Source of the DNA: RGIG9079 sp964567845
Lineage (GTDB): Bacteria > Bacteroidota > Bacteroidia > Bacteroidales > Marinifilaceae
Assembly: GCA_964567845.1 (NCBI GenBank)
Contig: CAZMOG010000011.1
Location: 1 to 37,919, forward strand
Length of the DNA stretch: 37,919 nt
Reading direction: 5' to 3'
This document shows positions 18,661 through 26,134 of this stretch, piece by piece. The notes below the pieces were generated by a model. That model made no database searches. It was not told the DNA's origin and saw nothing but the letters and a program-made list of their open reading frames with translations. Numbering within the stretch: position 1 is the first letter of the stretch; each line of letters begins with the position of its first letter. The position numbers and the translations under genes are program-made.

Positions 18661-19362
18661 ATGAAACAGTTTTTTGCAGTACTATTAAACTTCGTTAAGT
18701 ACAATGTAAAGATTGTATTTGGAAATAAGTTCCCGTACTTTATACTTGCAGCTATTGGTTTTTATCTACTGATAGTTGCGATATATGTACTTTCGGATGA
18801 AGAGATTACCGAGGCGAGTGGTTTTACAATGCTTTTGGTTCCATCGCTCCTGTTAATCTTCTATCCGACATGCTTCGGAATACAGAATGATCAGGATACC
18901 AAGATTATCGAGGTGATTTTCGGAATACCGAACTATCGATACAAGGTGTGGTTATTCCGCCTGTTTATCTCGTATGTAATTACTTTTGTCGTTGTGCTGT
19001 TAATGGCATACTTGACAAATTGGGTTGTGGTCGAGGTTGCTCCGATTGCAATAACAGCGCAAGTTTTGGTTCCGGCCTTCTTTATAGGAATGTGTGCATT
19101 TATGTTCAGTACAATTCTAAGAAACGGAAATGGAACAGCGGTGGTTCTTATCATTGTGGGTATTTTGTTATTCCTTTTGGATATGATTCTTGGGGTAAGT
19201 TATTGGAATGTTCTTATGAATCCATACGATATTCCTTTGGAGCAGAATCCAATTATTTTCTATGACACCCTTTTCTATAATAGAATTGCGGTGCTTACAG
19301 CCGGTACTGTTTTCTTGATAGTGGGGTTGAACAGTATGCGAAAGAGAGAGAAGTTTATTTAA
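18661..19362 (+). CDS. Small ABC-2-type permease, last gene of hybrid operon
   Basis: A 233-residue polytopic membrane protein with about six hydrophobic segments. It lacks an enzymatic domain and resembles the permease half (first ~270 residues) of ABC-2 exporters. The segment FYPTCFGIQNDQDTKIIEVI parallels the loop with the 'DTTEVLMVRPMSNSDYILGK' context in the larger permease of this operon, where a cytoplasmic loop follows the second or third helix. It starts four bases after the RND-ABC fusion, and an intrinsic terminator follows at 19372-19405. The likely partner is the ATPase domain of the fusion, the stand-alone ATPase, or both (inference). Confidence 0.8.
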   Translation: MKQFFAVLLNFVKYNVKIVFGNKFPYFILAAIGFYLLIVAIYVLSDEEITEASGFTMLLVPSLLLIFYPTCFGIQNDQDTKIIEVIFGIPNYRYKVWLFRLFISYVITFVVVLLMAYLTNWVVVEVAPIAITAQVLVPAFFIGMCAFMFSTILRNGNGTAVVLIIVGILLFLLDMILGVSYWNVLMNPYDIPLEQNPIIFYDTLFYNRIAVLTAGTVFLIVGLNSMRKREKFI

Positions 19363-19371
19363 AAATAGTTC

Positions 19372-19405
19372 AGAGGCTGCCGAAAAGATGGCAGCTTCTG
19401 TTTTT
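19372..19405 (+). terminator. Intrinsic terminator of the transporter operon
   Basis: AGAGGCTGCC (19372-19381) pairs with GGCAGCTTCT (19390-19399) with one G-U pair and an 8-base loop, followed by GTTTTT. It lies nine bases after the last operon gene and marks the 3' end of the seven-gene unit. Confidence 0.85.
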
Positions 19406-19420
19406 AGAAACCGGAAAATT

Positions 19421-19789
19421 ATGTCGGCTTTATACACAATTTTACTTTTAATTGGCTCAAATGTCTTTATGACACTTGCTTGGTATGGCCATTTGAAATT
19501 GCAAAATAACAATGTAACATCTAATTGGCCATTGATAGGTGTGATTTTGTTGTCATGGGGTGTTGCCCTGTTTGAGTATATGTTGCAGGTTCCTGCAAAC
19601 AGAATAGGATTTATTGAGAATGGCGGCCCCTTTACCTTGATGCAGCTGAAGGTTATTCAAGAGGTAATCTCATTATCGGTGTTTACCATAATGGCAATGT
19701 TTATGTTCGGTAACATGACTCTTCAGTGGAACCATGTTGCGGCATTCCTTTGCTTGATTTTGGCAGTCTATTTTATCTTTATGAAGTAG
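19421..19789 (+). CDS. DUF486 / DMT-superfamily small membrane protein
   Basis: A 122-residue protein with four predicted membrane helices, matching the DUF486 family of small multidrug-resistance-like (DMT superfamily) proteins: TLAWYGHLK, WGVALFEYMLQVPANRIG and AVYFIFMK are typical family positions. Transport function is not established for the family. An ATG at 19388 in the same frame lies inside the terminator hairpin of the preceding operon, so the start at 19421 is chosen. It sits alone between that terminator and the promoter of the DUF177 gene. Confidence 0.85.
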   Translation: MSALYTILLLIGSNVFMTLAWYGHLKLQNNNVTSNWPLIGVILLSWGVALFEYMLQVPANRIGFIENGGPFTLMQLKVIQEVISLSVFTIMAMFMFGNMTLQWNHVAAFLCLILAVYFIFMK

Positions 19790-19827
19790 TGCGAAGAGTG
19801 TCTTGATAAAGAATTTTGGTCTGTGAG

Positions 19828-19858
19828 TTGTGTAATTTTTAGTTTTTTTGTAATTTTG
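19828..19858 (+). promoter_or_regulatory. Promoter of DUF177-rpmF-fabH
   Basis: TTG at 19828-19830, a 20-base spacer, and TAATTTTG at 19851-19858 match the Bacteroidota -33/-7 pattern. Transcription should start near 19862, giving an 18-base leader before the GTG at 19880. Confidence 0.7.
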
Positions 19859-19879
19859 CGCCGTTCTATGTAGATTAAG

Positions 19880-20392
19880 GTGGAGAAGTTATCAGAATAT
19901 AGAGTGGCTTTCAGAGGGTTAGGTGAGGGTATCCACACCTGGACCTACGATTTGGATGCTCGTTTTTTTGATAATTTCGACTCTACAAAGGGTACAAAGG
20001 GGGCTTTAAAGGCCGAGGTGATTATGAAAAAATCATCTTTGCTGATGGAGTTGACCGTGAATCTGTCAGGAGCGGTAATTACTGTGTGTGACAGGTGTCT
20101 TGGAGATTTGGAGTTGCCGATTAATGAGTGTTATTCGGTTTATGCCAAAGAGAGCGGCCGCGCGGAGAGAATTGATGATGACTATTTGGTAATCGCGCCT
20201 GATCAGGATTATCTTGATTTTGCGGAGTTGATTTATCAGACATACATTATTAATTACCCCATTCGCATTGTTCACCCCGATGGAGAGTGCGACGGCGATA
20301 TGCAGGAGGTACTCGATAAATACCTTATAGATGAAGAGAATAAACCTACGGATCCACGATGGGACGAATTAAAGAAATTGATTAATAACTAA
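19880..20392 (+). CDS. DUF177 (YceD-like) protein
   Basis: A 170-residue protein of the DUF177/YceD family, regularly encoded directly before rpmF; a role linked to 23S rRNA or 50S assembly has been proposed for family members. The conserved CDRCL motif (C70, C73) and the acidic C-terminal PTDPRWDELKKL are visible. The start is GTG: the only upstream ATG is followed at once by TAG, and the promoter box ends 21 bases before. rpmF follows 16 bases downstream. Confidence 0.9.
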   Translation: MEKLSEYRVAFRGLGEGIHTWTYDLDARFFDNFDSTKGTKGALKAEVIMKKSSLLMELTVNLSGAVITVCDRCLGDLELPINECYSVYAKESGRAERIDDDYLVIAPDQDYLDFAELIYQTYIINYPIRIVHPDGECDGDMQEVLDKYLIDEENKPTDPRWDELKKLINN

Positions 20393-20408
20393 AATAAATT
20401 AAAACGAA

Positions 20409-20594
20409 ATGGCACATCCAAAACACAAACAGTCAAGTACCAGACGTGATAAGAGAAGATCACACGATGCAATCTCTGTAAACGGAGTTGTAAAGTGTTC
20501 AAACTGTGGTGCAGCAGTGAAGTATCACACTGTATGTCCTGAGTGCGGATACTACAGAGGTAAGTTGGCTATCGAGAAATCAACCGTAGCATAA
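20409..20594 (+). CDS. rpmF: 50S ribosomal protein L32
   Basis: A 61-residue basic protein with MAHPKHKQSSTRRDKRRSHD at the N-terminus and a complete zinc-ribbon (C30, C33, C43, C46), so it is the zinc-binding form. It lies in the conserved order DUF177-rpmF-fabH, with fabH starting eight bases after its stop. Confidence 0.98.
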   Translation: MAHPKHKQSSTRRDKRRSHDAISVNGVVKCSNCGAAVKYHTVCPECGYYRGKLAIEKSTVA

Positions 20595-20602
20595 TTGTTG
20601 TT

Positions 20603-21607
20603 ATGGAGAAGAAGGTTAGAGCTGCGATTACGGGAATAGGACACTATGTTCCTGAGTATATCTTGAATAACGAGGAGTTGAGCCGTATGGTTGATACCTC
20701 GGATGAGTGGATTATGACCCGTGTAGGAATTAAGGAGAGACACATCTTGAAGGACCCGACCAAGGGAAGTGCTTGGATGGGAGCCGAGGCTGTGAAAGAG
20801 TTGTTAGAGAAGACCGGAACAAAACCGGAGGAGGTTGAGTTAGTAATCTGTACTACAGTTACTGCGGACCACCATTTCCCTGCAAATGCACAGATTATCT
20901 GTGATATGGCCGGGATTAAGAATGCTTTTGGTTTTGATTTGAACTCTGGATGTACAGGATTCGTGTTCGGTTTGGTGACAGCATCACAGTTTATAGAGAC
21001 TGGCCGTTATAAGAAGGTTGTATTGGTTTCTGCCGAGAAGATGTCTGTTATTACAGATTACACCGACAGAACAACTTGTCCTTTGTTTGGAGATGCGGCT
21101 ACTGCTGTTCTTCTTGAGCCAACAGAAGAGGAGGTAGGAGTGATGGATCATATTCTTCGCTCTGATGGAATGGGACGACACCACTTGTATATGAAGTCAG
21201 GTGGTTCGTTGAATCCTCCTTCACACGAGACAGTAGAGAATCGTGAGCATTTTGTGTATCAGGATGGTAAGTTTGTATTCAAGTATGCTGTAACCGACAT
21301 GGCCGATGTTGCTGCCGAGATTATGGAGCGCAACAATTTGACCAGCGATGATGTGGCATGGCTTGTTCCTCATCAGGCAAACATGCGTATCATTGATGCT
21401 ACAGGAAATAGAGTGGGACTTCCGGCCGAGAAGGTTATGATTAACATTGAGAGATATGGAAATACAACTTCTGCAACAATTCCATTGTGTTTGTATGAGT
21501 GGGAGAAGCAGTTGCACAAGGGTGACAACCTTATCTTTGCCGCTTTCGGAGCAGGATTTACATGGGGTTCTGTTTATTGTAAGTGGGCTTATGATCCAAA
21601 AGAATAA
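20603..21607 (+). CDS. fabH: Beta-ketoacyl-ACP synthase III
   Basis: FabH condenses acetyl-CoA (or a branched acyl-CoA) with malonyl-ACP to start fatty acid synthesis. The 334-residue protein has the full catalytic triad: C117 in NSGCTGF, H257 in VPHQAN and N287 in GNTTSATIP. Length and the GIGHYVPEYILNN opening fit the family. plsX is not between rpmF and fabH, which is usual in Bacteroidota. The era-der genes that commonly follow in this phylum are absent here; a terminator and a convergent gene follow instead. Confidence 0.97.
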   Translation: MEKKVRAAITGIGHYVPEYILNNEELSRMVDTSDEWIMTRVGIKERHILKDPTKGSAWMGAEAVKELLEKTGTKPEEVELVICTTVTADHHFPANAQIICDMAGIKNAFGFDLNSGCTGFVFGLVTASQFIETGRYKKVVLVSAEKMSVITDYTDRTTCPLFGDAATAVLLEPTEEEVGVMDHILRSDGMGRHHLYMKSGGSLNPPSHETVENREHFVYQDGKFVFKYAVTDMADVAAEIMERNNLTSDDVAWLVPHQANMRIIDATGNRVGLPAEKVMINIERYGNTTSATIPLCLYEWEKQLHKGDNLIFAAFGAGFTWGSVYCKWAYDPKE

Positions 21608-21630
21608 TCTTTGTTGTAAAACAAGTGAGG

Positions 21631-21661
21631 GTCCGTTCGATTTTTCGAGCGGACTTTTTTT
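21631..21661 (+). terminator. Intrinsic terminator after fabH
   Basis: GTCCGTTCGA (21631-21640) pairs with TCGAGCGGAC (21645-21654) with one G-U pair and a TTTT loop, followed by a run of seven T. It sits at the convergent junction with the minus-strand gene ending at 21660. Confidence 0.9.
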
Positions 21662-22391
21662 ATTGCTCCAGATGTTTGCGAATCTCAGAGTCGGATAGCT
21701 CCTTTACGTTTGTTACAACAACACGCTCGTTAAGGAAGTTGCCATATTTATTGCATTCGGTTACTATTGCCCAAAATAGCTCCTTTATGTCGGTTCTTAG
21801 GGGTAATAATACGGTTGCTGTTATGTAGTCGCAGTTTATTTGAAAGTGCTCTAAAGTGCCGGAGTGACGTTTTAGATTGAATAGAAGTTCGTTATAGAGC
21901 ATCTGCTCCTGAAACTGTTCGATAATGTGGGTGTCGTTGTAGGGAAATACGCAGAAGTAGCGTAGTTTTGATTTGCTGCCTCCAAGTCCCGATGATATAA
22001 ATACTCCTGCTTTGTTGTCCATTAGTGAAGATGAGATCAACATTCTTGACTGTTGTGCTGCAATAATTCCCCACTGTTGCAGAGGGGTGTTTAGTGAAGC
22101 AAAACGCTGAAGGGTTCTGTATATCGGAATGCTGTCAATGGCTGCCAATGTTATCAGCAATCGCTTAACGCTCTTGGCGGGAGTTGTTGGCTCGAACAGA
22201 AGTGAGATATTCTGTTTGGCCTCTTTGGTTAGGCGTATAAAGTTTTCTTTGTCGGTAAGTAGTTGGTCTCGAAGGGCAAAGTACTCTTGTTGACACGCCA
22301 CATCAATCCCCTCTTCAAGTATTGAGTACTCAACCTCGTCTTTGAAAAGGGTTGCCGGATTGTCTGATTTTAATTTAGAGTGTTTTGCCAT
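21660..22391 (-). CDS. Unrecognised conserved-looking protein
   Basis: I do not recognise this 243-residue protein. It has no signal peptide or membrane segment and looks cytoplasmic, mixed alpha/beta. Residues to about 110 look helical; the part after residue 125 contains probable strands (AGVFISSGLGG, LRYFCVFPYND, DYITATVLLPL, RVVVTNVKEL). The frame extends to 22418, but that start falls within the rpmH terminator hairpin, so the ATG at 22391 (MAKHSKLKS) is preferred. It follows rpmH on the minus strand and converges with fabH. Coding character is supported by the uninterrupted frame and codon use similar to its neighbours. Confidence 0.75.
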   Translation of the reverse strand: MAKHSKLKSDNPATLFKDEVEYSILEEGIDVACQQEYFALRDQLLTDKENFIRLTKEAKQNISLLFEPTTPAKSVKRLLITLAAIDSIPIYRTLQRFASLNTPLQQWGIIAAQQSRMLISSSLMDNKAGVFISSGLGGSKSKLRYFCVFPYNDTHIIEQFQEQMLYNELLFNLKRHSGTLEHFQINCDYITATVLLPLRTDIKELFWAIVTECNKYGNFLNERVVVTNVKELSDSEIRKHLEQ

Positions 22392-22402
22392 CTTCTCCTT
22401 AC

Positions 22403-22435
22403 CAAAAAACCTGTCCAACGGATGCTGAACAGGTT
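22403..22435 (-). terminator. Intrinsic terminator after rpmH
   Basis: On the minus strand AACCTGT (22435-22429) pairs with ACAGGTT (22414-22408) around a 14-base loop, followed by a T-run (22409-22404). It ends the rpmH transcript 29 bases after its stop. Confidence 0.75.
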
Positions 22436-22463
22436 GCCTTTTAATATTTACAGAATGTCAAGC

Positions 22464-22622
22464 TTATGCTTTGTGTCTGTACTCGTCAGAAACTGTCAAT
22501 TTCTTTCTGCCCTTAGCTCTTCTTGCAGCCAATACAGCGCGTCCGCCTACTGTTGACATTCTCTCTCTGAATCCGTGTTTGTTTCTTCTCTTTGTGTTAG
22601 AAGGTTGAAAAGTTCTTTTCAT
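22464..22622 (-). CDS. rpmH: 50S ribosomal protein L34
   Basis: A 52-residue very basic protein, identified by translating the minus strand: it begins MKRTFQPSNTKRRNKHGFRE and contains RMSTVGGRAVLAARRAKGRK, the invariant L34 pattern. It has its own consensus promoter and terminator. In many bacteria rpmH lies near dnaA and oriC; no dnaA, rnpA or yidC is visible here. Confidence 0.98.
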   Translation of the reverse strand: MKRTFQPSNTKRRNKHGFRERMSTVGGRAVLAARRAKGRKKLTVSDEYRHKA

Positions 22623-22668
22623 CTCTTTTATGTTTTTATCCTATTACTATTTTTTCAATTTCGGACTG

Positions 22669-22699
22669 CAAAGTTAGCTAATTTTTTAATTTTCACAAA
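22669..22699 (-). promoter_or_regulatory. Promoter of rpmH
   Basis: On the minus strand TTTG (22699-22696), a 19-base spacer and TAACTTTG (22676-22669) match the Bacteroidota consensus at every fixed base. Predicted start near 22665, leader about 43 bases. Confidence 0.85.
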
Positions 22700-22776
22700 T
22701 AACCATGCTTTTTTTTTGTTTTTCTGTAACCTTTACCCTTTTTGATGCGTATATGAAACAAAAAAATGTGCTACAT

Positions 22777-23661
22777 ATGAGACAATTTAAGGTATCTGAA
22801 CAGATAACAGAGCGCGATAGTTATGCAATGGAGCTCTATTTGGCAGAGATTAGTAAGATAAGAACTTTAGCTCCGCATGAAGAGACTGAGTTGGCAACTG
22901 CAATAAAGCAGGGGGACCAAGGGGCAGCCGAGAGGTTGGTTTTGGCAAATTTGCGCTTTGTGGTATCGGTGGCAAAGCAGTATCAACATTATGGGATGCG
23001 TTTAGAGGATTTGATAAACGAGGGAAATGTGGGTTTGCTTAAGGCTGCGCAGTTCTTTGATGAGACCAAGGGATTTAAATTTATTTCATACGCTGTTTGG
23101 TGGATTCGTCAATCCATTCTGCAGGCTATTGCCGATAACTCCAGGATGATTCGCTTGCCATTGAATAAGCTGACGGCGTTGGGAAAAATGACGCAGGCGA
23201 ACCAAAGGTTAGAGCAGAGGTTGGGTCGTGAACCCTCGCCCGATGAGATTGCGGAGGATTTAAATTTAGAGAGAAGTGATGTTGTTGAGAATATTACAAT
23301 ATCGGGAGTCCCTATGTCAATAGAGATGCCGGTTAATGATTCCGAGTCAGCTTTGTTGCGCGAGGTTTATGCGGCAAATGACTCGTTTGCTTTGCAGACC
23401 GAGAAGATGATTATCGATGAGTCGCTTAGAGTGGAAATGAAACGATTCTTTGCCGGTTTGAGCGAGCGCGAGGTTATAGTTTTAAAGATGCATTTTGGCC
23501 TTGATGGGGAACCGGAACGTAGTCTTGAAGAGATTGCGTACCAGATGAAAGTGTCGGCTGAGAGGGTACGCCAGATAAGAAATCGTGCGTTGAAGAAACT
23601 TAAAGCAATGCGTAATAACGGACGTTTGGAGAGTTATATGTTCGAACTTGCGGCAAGTTGA
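22777..23661 (+). CDS. rpoD: Primary RNA polymerase sigma factor (sigma-70 type)
   Basis: The 294-residue protein is the short Bacteroidota housekeeping sigma factor, which lacks the long region 1.1 of E. coli RpoD. It opens with MRQFKVSEQIT, typical of the phylum. Region 1.2/2 covers about 15-125, including DLINEGNVGLLKAAQFFD and FISYAVWWIRQSI (core binding and -7 recognition); region 3 is about 130-205; region 4 with the helix-turn-helix is about 220-282 (SLEEIAYQMKVSAERVRQIRNRAL). Upstream in-frame ATGs at 22705 and 22753 would add a non-homologous hydrophobic tail, so 22777 is preferred. It is the factor expected to read the TAnnTTTG promoters in this window. Confidence 0.95.
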   Translation: MRQFKVSEQITERDSYAMELYLAEISKIRTLAPHEETELATAIKQGDQGAAERLVLANLRFVVSVAKQYQHYGMRLEDLINEGNVGLLKAAQFFDETKGFKFISYAVWWIRQSILQAIADNSRMIRLPLNKLTALGKMTQANQRLEQRLGREPSPDEIAEDLNLERSDVVENITISGVPMSIEMPVNDSESALLREVYAANDSFALQTEKMIIDESLRVEMKRFFAGLSEREVIVLKMHFGLDGEPERSLEEIAYQMKVSAERVRQIRNRALKKLKAMRNNGRLESYMFELAAS

Positions 23662-23688
23662 GCCGGTGGGTGTTTTTTTTATTAATTG

Positions 23689-23720
23689 TTTGCATATTAA
23701 TTCCATTACTTTTAACTTTA
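23689..23720 (+). promoter_or_regulatory. Promoter of the galactose operon
   Basis: TTTG (23689-23692), a 20-base spacer and TAACTTTA (23713-23720; one mismatch to TAnnTTTG at the last base). Predicted start near 23724, inside the palindrome that follows. Confidence 0.6.
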
Positions 23721-23741
23721 CGCTACACAAAATATGTAGCG
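23721..23741 (+). repeat. Perfect palindrome at the gal promoter start
   Basis: CGCTACA (23721-23727) and TGTAGCG (23735-23741) are exact reverse complements around a 7-base spacer. The site begins directly after the -7 box and ends one base before the galM ATG, so it could be a repressor operator or a hairpin that limits translation. Confidence 0.55.
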
Positions 23742-23742
23742 T

Positions 23743-24834
23743 ATGGCAGAGAATTCTTATAAAAGTGTAAGCGGCTTGAGCTGCGATAACTTTAAGCGTA
23801 TAATCGATGGCAAAGCTGTTGATTTGTATTTCTTGAGAAATTCACTTGGTATGGAGGTGGCAATCACCAACTATGGTGCATTTGTCGTTTCAATAATGGT
23901 TCCCGACAAGAATGGAGTGATGGGCGATGTGGTGCTTGGTCACGAAACTCTTGACGAGTATCTTAACACTCCCGAGCCAACTTTGGGTTGTGTGATTGGA
24001 CGTTTTGGAAACAGAATAGGTGGAGCTAAGTTTACTTTGAATGGTAAGGAGTATAAGTTGCACGTGAATAATGGGCCGAACTGTCTTCATGGCGGCGAGA
24101 AGGGTTTCAATAAAAAGGTTTGGACAGTAATCAGCCATTCAGATAACCGTTTGCATCTTCACTATGTGTCGCCATACGGCGAGGAGGGTTTCCCGGGAAT
24201 GTTGACAACCGATTTGTTGTTTACTGTTACCGAGGAGAATGAGTTGATTCTTGATTATCGTGCAGTTACCGATAGAACCACTTTGGTAAATTTGACACAC
24301 CACTCATATTTCAATCTGAGCGGAAAGCAGGGAGGTGAGATGGGCAGTGTTTGCGGCCATGAGTTGCTTATGAATGCCGATCACTATACCCCAATGGATA
24401 GCGTTTCAATTCCCTATGGACGTATCGATAGCGTAAAGGGAACCCCTATGGATTTTACCGATGCTCATGCAATTGGAGATCATATCGATGACGACTTCGA
24501 GCAGTTGAAGTTTGGTAAAGGATATGACCACTGCTATGTTTTGAACAAGCGTGAAGAGGGTGAATTGTCGTTTGCAGCACGTGTGGTTGAGCCCGAGAGT
24601 GGCAGATTTATGGACCTTTATACAACAGAGCCGGGAGTTCAGTTATATACAGCAAACTGGTTGAGTGGATTTACAGGAAAGTATGGAACCAAATATCCGG
24701 AGCGTTGCTCATTGTGTTTGGAGGCTCAACACTTCCCCGATTCTCCAAACAAACCATGGTTCCCATCGGTTATTCTTACTCCTCGCGATGAGTATAGACA
24801 GAAAACAGTACACAAATTCGGTGTGATAAAATGA
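23743..24834 (+). CDS. galM: Aldose 1-epimerase (galactose mutarotase)
   Basis: GalM interconverts alpha and beta anomers of galactose, supplying the alpha form to galactokinase. The 363-residue protein shows GRFGNRIGGAKF, NGPNCLHGG (H116), THHSYFNLSG (catalytic His, 186/187) and the catalytic Glu in CLEAQHFPDSPN near 325. No secretion signal is evident, so it is cytoplasmic. It is the first gene of galM-MFS-galK; the transporter start overlaps its stop by four bases (ATGA). Confidence 0.97.
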   Translation: MAENSYKSVSGLSCDNFKRIIDGKAVDLYFLRNSLGMEVAITNYGAFVVSIMVPDKNGVMGDVVLGHETLDEYLNTPEPTLGCVIGRFGNRIGGAKFTLNGKEYKLHVNNGPNCLHGGEKGFNKKVWTVISHSDNRLHLHYVSPYGEEGFPGMLTTDLLFTVTEENELILDYRAVTDRTTLVNLTHHSYFNLSGKQGGEMGSVCGHELLMNADHYTPMDSVSIPYGRIDSVKGTPMDFTDAHAIGDHIDDDFEQLKFGKGYDHCYVLNKREEGELSFAARVVEPESGRFMDLYTTEPGVQLYTANWLSGFTGKYGTKYPERCSLCLEAQHFPDSPNKPWFPSVILTPRDEYRQKTVHKFGVIK

Positions 24835-26105
24835 CAAAGATAGCGGAGAGCGGAGCAAGAAAGGATTTTCTTGCTCCATTTCTGACAATGGTGGCGCTCT
24901 TCTTTTTTCAAGGCTTTCTGACCTCGGCCAACGGTCAGTTCCAAGAGCCAATCAAGAGCGCCTTGTTGGCTAATGCCGAGGGTATAAAAAATACCCTTAT
25001 GACCCTTATCACCTTTTCGTGGTTTATTCCATACTTTATTTTCGGCCGAACCGGTGCGAAGATGGTCTCTAAGTACGGTTACAAGGGGACATTGCTTCGC
25101 GCTTTGGGGATAATGACCTTTGGACTTTTGGTCTTTGCTGTATCTTCGATAATTCCGCTTACAGAGAGCTGGTTGGTAACATCGGCCATGATTCCGGTGG
25201 GATATTTTGTCTTCCTGTTGGGTTCGTTTATAGTTGGTTCGGGAGTAACCATTCTTCAAGTAGTAACCAATCCATACGTTATTTCGTGCGAGGTTCGCGG
25301 TACTCAGGATATTCAGCGCTTGAATATTGCCGGGACAGCCAGCTCAATCGGAAACACCCTCGCCCCCTATTTGGTGACAGGTGTTGTGTTTGCAGGAGTG
25401 GCGTTGAATCAGGTAAATATTGCCGATGTCTTTTGGCCATTTGTGGTTGTGGCTCTGCTTTTTATGGTAATGATATTTCTGCTATCGAAGGCAGCATTGC
25501 CTGAAATGGCGAATACCCACGTAGCTGCCGGCGAGAAGTTGGAGCGTTCGGTATGGAGTTTTAAGCATCTAAGTTTAGGTGTTTTGGCAATATTCTTCTA
25601 TGTAGGCGAGGAGGTTGCAATTGGTAACAATGTAAAATCGTATGCAATTTCTTTGGGAATGGGCGAGGCCTCGTCCACACTTATGCCGACACTCTATTGG
25701 GGTGCGCTGCTTGTAGGACGATTGGTCAGTAGCTTTCTAAGCAAAGTACCATCAAGAACTCAGTTGACGGTAACCACGGTTAGTGCAGTTGTTTTGGTGC
25801 TTTTTGCTGCATTCTTGAACTCGCCATGGTTGTTGGTGGCTGTCGGGTTGTGCCACTCGGTGATGTGGAGTGCAATTTTTACATTGGCATTGAAGGGACT
25901 GGGTAAATATAAGTCTGTTGCAACAGGAGCATTGATGATGGGTGTTCTGGGTGGAGCACTTGTCCCTTTGTTACAGGGTGTATTGGCCGATTTGCTTCAT
26001 GATGATTGGCAGTGGACATGGCTCTTTGTTGCTGTAGGTGAGATGTATATGCTCTATTACTCTTTGTCCGGTTCGCATGTGCGTCCGCAGGATGTGGTGG
26101 AGTAG
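24831..26105 (+). CDS. Glucose/galactose MFS transporter (FucP/GluP family)
   Basis: A 424-residue inner-membrane sugar:proton symporter of the major facilitator FHS family, with about 12 membrane helices. FLTSANGQFQEPIK in the first helix region, GSGVTILQVVTNPYV and the RLNIAGTASSIGNTLAP segment are characteristic of the glucose/galactose porters. YVGEEVAIGNNV at the start of the second half also fits. Translationally coupled to galM and 29 bases upstream of galK, so galactose is the likely substrate (context inference). Confidence 0.94.
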   Translation: MTKIAESGARKDFLAPFLTMVALFFFQGFLTSANGQFQEPIKSALLANAEGIKNTLMTLITFSWFIPYFIFGRTGAKMVSKYGYKGTLLRALGIMTFGLLVFAVSSIIPLTESWLVTSAMIPVGYFVFLLGSFIVGSGVTILQVVTNPYVISCEVRGTQDIQRLNIAGTASSIGNTLAPYLVTGVVFAGVALNQVNIADVFWPFVVVALLFMVMIFLLSKAALPEMANTHVAAGEKLERSVWSFKHLSLGVLAIFFYVGEEVAIGNNVKSYAISLGMGEASSTLMPTLYWGALLVGRLVSSFLSKVPSRTQLTVTTVSAVVLVLFAAFLNSPWLLVAVGLCHSVMWSAIFTLALKGLGKYKSVATGALMMGVLGGALVPLLQGVLADLLHDDWQWTWLFVAVGEMYMLYYSLSGSHVRPQDVVE

Positions 26106-26134
26106 TTGGTTTGACAAACAAAAAATAGTTAGAT

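Noticed and set aside
22441..22780. rpmH neighbourhood as a chromosome origin
   Set aside because: No dnaA, rnpA, yidC or DnaA-box cluster was seen; rpmH here is flanked by rpoD and an unrelated gene.
23643..23681. Small hairpin plus T-run at the end of rpoD as a terminator
   Set aside because: The 6-bp stem overlaps the stop codon and is separated from the T-run by more than ten bases, so it does not fit an intrinsic terminator.
24726..25259. Minus-strand 177-residue open frame opposite galM and the MFS gene
   Set aside because: It spans the junction of two certain genes on the other strand, is rich in Lys/Gln/Arg/Cys without domain pattern, and mirrors their codons.
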